Shown: piece after piece, positions 16,926 to 23,375 of the stretch
Numbering within the stretch: the stretch's first letter is position 1
How the letters are laid out: every line of letters begins with the position of its first letter
Assembly: GCA_019118325.1 (NCBI GenBank)
Contig: DWZE01000131.1
Location: 1-44,071, forward strand
Origin: Candidatus Bacteroides intestinavium
GTDB lineage: Bacteria; Bacteroidota; Bacteroidia; Bacteroidales; Bacteroidaceae
Length of the DNA: 44,071 nucleotides
Direction of reading: 5' to 3'
Program-made: the position numbers and the translations under genes
Notes under the pieces: generated by a model
The model's input: the letters and a program-made list of their open reading frames with translations, nothing else
Databases searched by the model: none
What the model was told of the DNA's origin: nothing

Positions 16926-18674
16926 ATGAAACAAAGAAGCATCATTTCACTCCTGATATGCACCGCGGCTGCAGGTATGCTGACCGGATGTGCCGCACAG
17001 CGCCATAACGCCCGGCGGGCCGTGACAACCAGCCCCTGCGACATCGTACTGACACCCGACAGCGCGAACCGCATCGACATGGGCATTGACTTCCACATTC
17101 CTGCCCGCTACCTTTCACGCCGCGCCCGGCTCATCATCACGCCCCAGCTGGTGTCCGGCGACACCGTGCGCGACGAGTACCTCCCACTTGTAGTCGATGC
17201 CTCCGTCTACAGCAAAAAGACCCTCCGCAAGGAAGTCCTCGAAGACTATCAGGACCCTTATAAGGCACAACGGCAACCCTTAGGCAAGGCCGACAGCCTC
17301 ACGCTGACCTATCGCCACACGGCCACCCTGCCCGATGGCATTGACGCCGCCCGCCTGCGCGCCGTCATCAGCGAGGACGGTTGCGGCGAATGCACCGGAC
17401 TGGACACCCTCGCACTGGGTTCCGTGGCCACCCCCGTCACCCTGATGGAGGACGTGAAGGAAAGTTTCCAAGTGACCTGGATAGAACCGGAGTTCGTCGT
17501 ACGCCCCAAAATGAGGCAGGGACGCGGAGTGGCCCGCCTGCAATTCGTCATCAACCGACATGACATACGCCCCGAACTGGGCGACAACCGCACCGAACTG
17601 GAGCACATGGTGGCCGACCTCCGGCCCATCCTGGCCGACTCGCTGGCCACGCTCAACTCGTTCGACATCTACGGCATGGCCTCGGCCGACGGCTCTTACC
17701 CCTTCAACGACGCACTGGCCCAACGCCGTGCCCGCGAAGCCAAACGCTGGCTGACCGACCACTTCGGCCTGAGCGACGCGCAACAGCGGCTCATCACCAC
17801 CGGCTCGCGCCCCGAAGGATGGGGCCCCGTCTACGAAGCCATGCGGCGCGACGGACATCCTGACACCCTGGCCGTGAAACGCATCCTCGATACCTACACC
17901 CGGGGCAACGACGACGTACAGGAGCAACACATCCGCCGCCTGGCCTGCTGGCCCGACATACGCGCCAAATATCTCCAGAAAGACCGCATGGTGGAATACG
18001 TCTATACCTACACCTTGCGCAGCTTCACCGACGACGACGAACTGTTGCGGATGTACGAGACCCGCCCCGACGCCTTCAACGAAGACGAACTGTTGCGCGT
18101 GGCCAGTCTGGCGAAAGGCGACACCGCCCGCATGACACAAGTGTACGAAACCATCCAGCATTACTTCCCGCAGAACCAGGTAGCTGCCAACAACCTGGCC
18201 GTGCTCTACATGCGCCGGGGCGACATCGACAAAGCCCGCCAGGCCCTCGCCCTCCCCGGCGAATACAGTCCCGAGACGCTCAATACCTTGGCCGCCAGTT
18301 ACGTCTGGAAGGGGGACTACGAACGTGCCGTCGAGCTGCTGCAACAGGTGGACACCCCCGAGGCACGCTACAACCTGGGGTTGCTGAAAGCCGCCCAGCG
18401 CAAACTGCAAGAGGCCTACGAACTGCTGCGCCCCTACCGCGACCTCAACAGCGCCATCACCGCCCTCAGCGTGAACCGCAATCAGGAGGCCGATGAAGTG
18501 ATGTGCACCCTCCGGGACGACCGCCCCGTGGCACACTATGTCCGCGCCCTCATTGCCGCCCGCCTCGGCAGGCCCGATGAACTGGAGGAACACCTGCGCG
18601 CCGCCTGCATCGACCCGAAACTGAAAAGACGGGCGCAGGACGAGCCGGACTTTATCAATCTCAACCACAGGTAA
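16926..18674 (+). CDS. DUF3868-type lipoprotein with OmpA-like and TPR regions
   Basis: A 582-residue lipoprotein (signal MKQRSIISLL..., lipobox LTGC). An N-terminal beta-rich DUF3868-like region is followed by an OmpA-like peptidoglycan-binding region around residues 190-300 (FDIYGMASADGSYPFNDALA and QRRAREAKRWL). Tetratricopeptide-like helices follow near 410-530 (AANNLAVLYMRRGDIDKARQ, then NTLAASYVWKGDYERAVELL). It sits between the DUF3575 gene and the FimB-like gene in the usual fimbrial order. It probably anchors the assembly apparatus to the cell wall, which is inference. An in-frame ATG at 16911 is an alternative start, but 16926 gives a normal signal peptide. Confidence 0.88.
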   Translation: MKQRSIISLLICTAAAGMLTGCAAQRHNARRAVTTSPCDIVLTPDSANRIDMGIDFHIPARYLSRRARLIITPQLVSGDTVRDEYLPLVVDASVYSKKTLRKEVLEDYQDPYKAQRQPLGKADSLTLTYRHTATLPDGIDAARLRAVISEDGCGECTGLDTLALGSVATPVTLMEDVKESFQVTWIEPEFVVRPKMRQGRGVARLQFVINRHDIRPELGDNRTELEHMVADLRPILADSLATLNSFDIYGMASADGSYPFNDALAQRRAREAKRWLTDHFGLSDAQQRLITTGSRPEGWGPVYEAMRRDGHPDTLAVKRILDTYTRGNDDVQEQHIRRLACWPDIRAKYLQKDRMVEYVYTYTLRSFTDDDELLRMYETRPDAFNEDELLRVASLAKGDTARMTQVYETIQHYFPQNQVAANNLAVLYMRRGDIDKARQALALPGEYSPETLNTLAASYVWKGDYERAVELLQQVDTPEARYNLGLLKAAQRKLQEAYELLRPYRDLNSAITALSVNRNQEADEVMCTLRDDRPVAHYVRALIAARLGRPDELEEHLRAACIDPKLKRRAQDEPDFINLNHR

Positions 18675-18753
18675 CACAGATGATACACAGATAAGTACAG
18701 ATCAAGACCGATGAATCACAGTGAGAATCCCTCCAATCTGTGCCATCTGTGGC
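18667..18753. repeat. Inverted CCACAG...CACAGAT repeat overlapping a stop codon
   Basis: CCACAGGTAACACAGATGAT at the left faces ATCTGTGCCATCTGTGG at the right, giving an imperfect hairpin. The left arm includes the last codons and stop of the upstream gene. It belongs to the family of CACAGATGA/CGCGGAT dispersed words also seen at 22279-22421 and near 44010. Confidence 0.6.
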
Positions 18754-18785
18754 TTAATAACCCAATATGAACATATCAGACAACA

Positions 18786-19763
18786 ATGAATAACGAACAA
18801 GCCCATAACCACCGGCAGAAGGGAAGAAGCGGAACGAAGCTCCATTCTTCATTCCTCATTCTTCATCCTTCACTAAAACTGCTTCTTCTGCTGGTCCTCC
18901 TGTCCTCGTGCATCCGCGACGACCTTGAGCCGTGCCCCCCGCTGAGCATCCACCTCAGCATCACGGACAAGAACTACACGAACGTGGCCAGCGTCGAGCG
19001 GGCCACCGGACTGCAACTGGCCCTGCCCGAAGACCAGCCCTTCCGCTACTACATACAGCGCCTGTACTACACGCTCTACAACCGCGACACACAGGAGCTC
19101 ATCACCACCCGCCGCCTGCACGACGTGCAGGGTGACGCCGCGATGGCCACCGTCTACGACATCCCTGCCAACCTGCCCTACGGCAACTACGCCCTCGTGG
19201 TCTGGGGAAACATCGACAGCGACGAGGGCATCATGGGCAACGGCGGCGCCTACGACCTGCACCAGGACCGCGTGGAGGGATATGACGTCTACCACGGACT
19301 GCTGACCTTCACCTACGACGAGTACAACGCCGACTTCATCTGCCCCCTGCAACGCGTCAAGGGCAACCTCCTCATCTTGGCCGAGAACCTGCCGGAGGAC
19401 GTCAACTGGAGCCGCAAAGCCGTCACCGGCGTGAGCGGAAACGTGGGATACGGACTGGCCTACACCGAGGGAGATACCGAAACGGTCGTCACCGAACGCA
19501 GCTGGCAGGCCGGACAGAACGACGTCAACAGCCAAACCTACCTCGCCCCCACCGTGACAAGCAAGAGCACCGTCTACGTCCGCTTCTTCGACAGCCCGGA
19601 GATGCAGGCCCCCACGGCCGAACCCGAACCCGTGGACGTGCAGATGAACCGCAACGAGATAACCGCCATCCGCTACGTCTACGACCCCGCCACCGGACAG
19701 TTCCATATCTACCTCTTGGTGGACGACAGCTGGAAGGTGGTGCATGACATGGGAATCGAATAA
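18786..19763 (+). CDS. FimB/Mfa2-family fimbrial anchor subunit
   Basis: A 325-residue lipoprotein with a long n-region, hydrophobic core KLLLLLVLLSSC and lipidated C42, followed by the IRDDLEPCPP pattern seen in Mfa2/FimB-type anchors. The fimbrillin-fold signature is present as CPLQRVKGNLLILAENL. It ends DSWKVVHDMGIE, almost the same tail as the major subunit downstream. Mfa2/FimB proteins cap the base of the fimbria and regulate its length. The signal peptide is encoded partly by an ATTCTTCATTC-type repeat. Position just before the major subunit gene supports the anchor role. Confidence 0.88.
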   Translation: MNNEQAHNHRQKGRSGTKLHSSFLILHPSLKLLLLLVLLSSCIRDDLEPCPPLSIHLSITDKNYTNVASVERATGLQLALPEDQPFRYYIQRLYYTLYNRDTQELITTRRLHDVQGDAAMATVYDIPANLPYGNYALVVWGNIDSDEGIMGNGGAYDLHQDRVEGYDVYHGLLTFTYDEYNADFICPLQRVKGNLLILAENLPEDVNWSRKAVTGVSGNVGYGLAYTEGDTETVVTERSWQAGQNDVNSQTYLAPTVTSKSTVYVRFFDSPEMQAPTAEPEPVDVQMNRNEITAIRYVYDPATGQFHIYLLVDDSWKVVHDMGIE

Positions 19764-19840
19764 GCATTAACCCACAGAAATAGGTAATACCATATATCTA
19801 TTATTAGTAAACCAAATTATTAACTAAATTCATTAACAGT

Positions 19841-21265
19841 ATGAAGAAACAGTATTTACTGATGGCTGCATTTGCCTCCGCAATGGCATTTACAGCGTGC
19901 TCGAATGAAGATGACCTGGGCGGCATCGATTCCAACCCGGTTATCAACGAAGTGGTGGAAGGCGCCACGTTCGAAATTTCCATCTCCAACCAAGGAGTAG
20001 GAACAAAGGCTGTACGCCCCATGGGCAGCTCTGCAGCAGACAACAGCGTGAACACAGTTGCACTGAAGGTGTATAAATACGACACCGATGCATGGCAGGA
20101 AGTTACTTTGGCATCCGATGAGTCTAGTGCAACAGGCGGAAAGATTGCCCTCAAATATGTAGAGGGACAAGCTAAAACTAATGCCGGTTCAATTCTCACA
20201 AACGGTGTCATTGAATACGATGCCGATGTAGAAGAAAGCGTGCCCGGCGATGACCAACACATTACGAAAAAAGCCAAAATCGAGGTTATCGGTCTTGAAA
20301 ACAACGCAAAATACCAAATCGTAGCATATGGTTACAATGATGACAAAGGAAGCAGCAACGTTGGATACCCTTATTCTTCCGGACCGACAGCAGCAGGTAC
20401 AGGTTTTGAGAACGGCGTTTTCCAAGCCAATGTAGGTACACTCCAGAACCCTGTACACCAATTAGAAGAAATCTTCGCTGCCAGCGATGTAGCTGAAACA
20501 ACATTGGACAAAGAGAGCAGCCAAGCAATTTTCACTGTTACTCCCAGCTTGACATTGACCCGCCAGGTAGCCGGTATGTTGGCATACTTCAAGAACGTGC
20601 CTATCTATCTGAACAAAATGGACGACCCCAGCGATACCCACTATAAAGTAGAAAAACTGGAAATCGTAGCTAACCACAAGAGTGCAGACTTCTACTTCCC
20701 TGCCATGCTGCTGGACAATGACGACTTCAACGGAATCATCGCTGCAAACGATGAAGAAGAAGTATTGCTGACCTTCGACTTCTCAAAGATTGCAAAAAAC
20801 TACCAATCCCCCGAAAAAGGTGCAACTTTCTACACCTTTGACGGACCTTCGGCAACTACTCCTAATGTCGCCCCCTACGCAGAAGGCTATTACGGTACTC
20901 CTGGCCTGGAACTGCAGGAAAACACTATCTTCGGCGCTCGCTATCTTCTGCCGTACGACCAGCACTATGGCAACAGCACGACATTGGTTCTGCGCTTCTA
21001 CGGCAAAGACACTAGTAACAACTATGTATTGCTGGAAGAGCGCGACGTAACCACGGAAAATGTACCCGAAGGAGCAAATATGTACACCTATGATATCCGT
21101 TGCAATAACTTCTACTCCATTGGTCAGAAGCTGGCAACAGATACAACTGACCCGGATCCCGATGATCCCGATGACGATGACGACCCCATAGACCTGACAG
21201 GTAAGACAATCAACCTGCGCATCAACGACGCTTGGGCCGTCCTCCACAACATGGGTATCGAATAA
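19841..21265 (+). CDS. Major fimbrial subunit, Mfa1/FimA-like
   Basis: A 474-residue fimbrillin with lipoprotein signal (AFTAC, C20) and a putative Arg/Lys-protease activation site GTK-A-VRP (K56/R59). The core fimbrillin motif TLTRQVAGMLAYF is followed by an acidic linker (DPDPDDPDDDDDP) and the C-terminal strand NDAWAVLHNMGIE. Its codon use differs visibly from the GC-rich neighbours (many AAA, GAA, GCA, CAA codons), as expected for an abundant protein. The gene is followed by a strong hairpin at 21284-21320 that could raise its mRNA level relative to the genes downstream. These points favour it as the shaft subunit. Confidence 0.9.
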   Translation: MKKQYLLMAAFASAMAFTACSNEDDLGGIDSNPVINEVVEGATFEISISNQGVGTKAVRPMGSSAADNSVNTVALKVYKYDTDAWQEVTLASDESSATGGKIALKYVEGQAKTNAGSILTNGVIEYDADVEESVPGDDQHITKKAKIEVIGLENNAKYQIVAYGYNDDKGSSNVGYPYSSGPTAAGTGFENGVFQANVGTLQNPVHQLEEIFAASDVAETTLDKESSQAIFTVTPSLTLTRQVAGMLAYFKNVPIYLNKMDDPSDTHYKVEKLEIVANHKSADFYFPAMLLDNDDFNGIIAANDEEEVLLTFDFSKIAKNYQSPEKGATFYTFDGPSATTPNVAPYAEGYYGTPGLELQENTIFGARYLLPYDQHYGNSTTLVLRFYGKDTSNNYVLLEERDVTTENVPEGANMYTYDIRCNNFYSIGQKLATDTTDPDPDDPDDDDDPIDLTGKTINLRINDAWAVLHNMGIE

Positions 21266-21283
21266 TCATTAATAACCCCACCC

Positions 21284-21320
21284 GATGCCTGCGGCGCCCC
21301 CACGGCCTCCCGCAGGCATC
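21284..21320 (+). terminator. Strong hairpin after the major subunit, without a T-run
   Basis: GATGCCTGCGG (21284-21294) pairs with CCGCAGGCATC (21310-21320), an 11-bp perfect stem. No U-tract follows, so it is better read as an mRNA stabiliser or partial attenuator than as a full terminator. Confidence 0.6.
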
Positions 21321-21360
21321 CTATCAACCATTTATCATTAACCATTAACCATTACTTCTC

Positions 21361-22155
21361 ATGGCCAACGAAATCACCTACCAGATTGACGCCTTCCTGC
21401 AAGACAACTCCCTGACGAAGGACAACACCGAGGACGTCTACGCCGTGCCCGCCTCGCGCGAGCCCGCCGACGAAGAACGCATCCTGGCCGAAATGAAAGC
21501 CGAAGACACCGGCTTGCGGCCCGAAACCATCCTGCACGTGTTTGAACTGGAGAAGCGCGTCATCAAACGCCTCCTCATGACCGGACACGCCGTCAACACC
21601 GGCCTCTACCACGCCTCCGTGGCCTTCCGCGGACTCGTGAAAAACAGCACCTGGAACCCCGACGAAAACCAGATTGCCGTCAACTTCAACCCCGGTGCCG
21701 ACCTGCGCGAAGCCATCCGGCAGACCCGCGTGAACATCCTCGGCCCCAAACCCGCAGGCATCTCCGTCACCGGTATGGAAGACGTGGCCACCAAAGCCAT
21801 CGACGCCAGCGCCACCGCCGGACGCGCCTTCACCCTCAGCGGGCAGAACATCCGCATCAACGGCGACGACCCCTCCGTGGGCCTCACCCTGACCGACGAA
21901 GACGGCACCGAGACGAAAGTCACCCAAGACCTCTGGGTCATCAACAACCCCTCGAAGGTGACCTTCATCATCCCCGCCGGACTCACCGCAGGGACGTACA
22001 CGCTGCGGCTGACGACGCAGTACGGAGGCAACTCGCAACGCCAACTCAAGGCACCCCGCACGGTAGAGAAAACACTCTACATCGGCACGCAACCACCCTC
22101 CACCGGAGGCGGCAGCGGCAGTGAGGAAGAAGGCAGCGAAGGCTCCTTCGGATAA
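21361..22155 (+). CDS. HU-like DNA-binding protein with DUF4469 domain
   Basis: A 264-residue protein with no signal peptide. The N-terminal ~120 residues resemble the HU/IHF-like domain of Bacteroides nucleoid-type proteins. The C-terminal half (ISVTGMEDVATKAID ... TQDLWVINNPSKVTFIIP) is the Ig-like DUF4469 domain, ending in a Gly/Ser/Glu tail. Such proteins are common in Bacteroides, often next to an amidase, but a cytoplasmic DNA-binding-type protein is out of place in a fimbrial operon. Its GC-rich codon use resembles neighbouring operon genes. Function here is unknown. Confidence 0.8.
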   Translation: MANEITYQIDAFLQDNSLTKDNTEDVYAVPASREPADEERILAEMKAEDTGLRPETILHVFELEKRVIKRLLMTGHAVNTGLYHASVAFRGLVKNSTWNPDENQIAVNFNPGADLREAIRQTRVNILGPKPAGISVTGMEDVATKAIDASATAGRAFTLSGQNIRINGDDPSVGLTLTDEDGTETKVTQDLWVINNPSKVTFIIPAGLTAGTYTLRLTTQYGGNSQRQLKAPRTVEKTLYIGTQPPSTGGGSGSEEEGSEGSFG

Positions 22156-22156
22156 A

Positions 22157-22250
22157 TGTACGACAACCGTACATAGTCATGTACGACACCCGTACATAGC
22201 CATGTATGGCAACCGTACATTACCTATGTATGACACCCGTACATAGACTA
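22157..22250 (+). repeat. Tandem array of four 17-nt hairpins, 23-24 bp period
   Basis: Starting two bases after the DUF4469 stop codon, four units begin at 22157, 22180, 22203 and 22227. Each has the form TGTAYG-RCAMC-CGTACA (6-bp stem, 5-nt loop) followed by a 6-7 nt spacer such as TAGTCA. A fifth TGTACG runs into the hairpin at 22254-22280. The same architecture with a different stem word occurs at 31929-31997. Confidence 0.85.
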
Positions 22251-22253
22251 TGT

Positions 22254-22280
22254 ACGCCCTCATAACAACCAGGAGGGCGT
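22254..22280 (+). terminator. Hairpin after the tandem array, no T-run
   Basis: ACGCCCTC (22254-22261) pairs with GAGGGCGT (22273-22280), 11-nt loop. It is followed by GTCAAAAT rather than a U-tract, so termination is uncertain. Confidence 0.5.
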
Positions 22281-22421
22281 GTCAAAATGAGATATGGCAC
22301 GCAGATGACACTGATTAAAACAGATTTTCGCAGATTTGTTTAACTGTAAATCAATAAGGTATAATCAGTGGTCATCTGTCACATCCGCGTCATCTGCGTG
22401 CAATTCTATATTTTGACACAC
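22279..22421. repeat. 143-bp inverted-repeat element (GTGTCAAAAT ... ATTTTGACAC)
   Basis: GTGTCAAAAT then GGCACGCAGATGACACTGAT at the left face ATCAGTGGTCATCTG and GCGTCATCTGCGTGCAATTC then ATTTTGACAC at the right. The inside carries AT-rich DNA and a GGATAT/GCGTCATCT word family shared with 18667-18753 and the right window edge. It looks like a small non-coding dispersed element and lies immediately before the toxin-antitoxin-like pair. Confidence 0.65.
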
Positions 22422-22523
22422 TCCCCCCCCGCTCTTTGACATCTTGAGACGCACGGAAAGAAAAACCGGACGGAAGGAAACGATTTCTGCCCCCTCCGTT
22501 CTTCATTCCTCATGAATTATCCG

Positions 22524-22531
22524 TACCTTTG
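22524..22531 (+). promoter_or_regulatory. Putative promoter of the antitoxin-toxin pair
   Basis: TACCTTTG, 37 nt before the small gene's start at 22569. It gives the pair its own promoter inside the fimbrial locus and argues against the earlier in-frame ATG at 22512. Confidence 0.6.
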
Positions 22532-22568
22532 CCCCGTGATAATCAATCAGAAGAAGGAGGAACAGACT

Positions 22569-22742
22569 ATGGCACGACCCATCAAAGAAACCCCGATACT
22601 GTTCGGGAAAGAAGCACGGAGGTTTGAGGAGCGGATGAAACACCCCCGGAAACTAAGCAAAGAGAGACTGGCAGAAATGCAGAGAAACTATGAAGCCCTT
22701 AAAAGCGTATTTATAGAAAATGACAACTCACGCGAATCCTGA
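22569..22742 (+). CDS. Small protein, probable antitoxin of the GNAT pair
   Basis: A 57-residue charged protein starting MARPIKETPILFGKEARRFEERM. It is preceded by a clear AGGAGG ribosome-binding site 6-11 nt upstream. The upstream in-frame ATG at 22512 lies before the TACCTTTG promoter box and is rejected. The C-terminus is helical and charged. It overlaps the acetyltransferase gene by 23 nt, implying translational coupling, the usual arrangement of an antitoxin with its toxin. It is not a typical ribbon-helix-helix (DUF1778) antitoxin; identity as an antitoxin is inferred from size, overlap and partner. Confidence 0.72.
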   Translation: MARPIKETPILFGKEARRFEERMKHPRKLSKERLAEMQRNYEALKSVFIENDNSRES

Positions 22743-23280
22743 CGGAATAAACTTCATTATACGCCCACTGAAAGAAGGCGAACGGATAACCACGTTCGAT
22801 TGCGGCGACGATGACCTGAACGACTTCATACTGAACTCGTCCGGATTATACAAAGACGAACTGCTGGCCGTTACCTACTTAGTGCAAGACCGAGACGACG
22901 GACACCTGCTGGCCTATTTCAGCCTGGCCAACGACCGCATCTCCCTCACAGACTTTGAAAGCAAGACCGAGTTCAACCGTTTCCGCAAACGCCGCTTTGT
23001 CAACGAAAAGCGCTTGAAAAGCTACCCGGCCGTCAAGATCGGTCGATTGGGAGTATCCACCAATGCCCGACATCTCAGATTGGGCACCCGGATATTAGAC
23101 TTTATCAAAGTACTCTTCACACAAAACAACCGGACAGGATGCCGCTTCCTCACCGTTGATGCCTATATAGCTGCATTGCCGTTCTACCTGAAGAACGACT
23201 TCATCGAGCTGACCGCCAACGACAAGGAAGATCCACACACCCGCCTGCTATACTATGACTTGAAGATGAACAAGCCATAA
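22720..23280 (+). CDS. GNAT N-acetyltransferase, probable TacT/AtaT-like toxin
   Basis: A 186-residue GNAT-fold protein. The start FDCGDDDLNDFILNSSG matches the F-x-C-G-x-x-x-L-x-x-F pattern of toxin-type acetyltransferases that modify aminoacyl-tRNA. The acetyl-CoA loop is RLGVSTNARHLRLGTRIL (109-126); G122 is kept but the first loop glycine is replaced. The terminal FY (155-156, ALPFYLKNDFIEL) supplies the usual tyrosine. It is cotranscribed and overlapping with the 57-residue protein. A role in acetylating another substrate cannot be excluded. The pair interrupts the fimbrial operon between the DUF4469 gene and the giant lipoprotein. Confidence 0.85.
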   Translation: MTTHANPDGINFIIRPLKEGERITTFDCGDDDLNDFILNSSGLYKDELLAVTYLVQDRDDGHLLAYFSLANDRISLTDFESKTEFNRFRKRRFVNEKRLKSYPAVKIGRLGVSTNARHLRLGTRILDFIKVLFTQNNRTGCRFLTVDAYIAALPFYLKNDFIELTANDKEDPHTRLLYYDLKMNKP

Positions 23281-23375
23281 CCCTTTTCCCCTCTTTTCCT
23301 TTCCCTGCGTCCCAAGATGCCGACGGGCATCGAAAACAACCCAAAACGTAGAACGCATAGAAACGGAAAAGAGAA

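Noticed and set aside
17280-18677. Long minus-strand open frame opposite the DUF3868/TPR lipoprotein
   Set aside because: No recognisable motifs, Val/Gly/His-rich shadow composition; the plus-strand gene has a lipoprotein signal and operon context.
22157-22256. Possible CRISPR array
   Set aside because: Units are 23-24 bp with 6-7 nt between hairpins, there are no unique 30-bp spacers and no cas genes nearby.
22512-22568. Upstream start for the small antitoxin-like protein
   Set aside because: It lies before the TACCTTTG box and lacks a ribosome-binding site, whereas 22569 has AGGAGG at good spacing.
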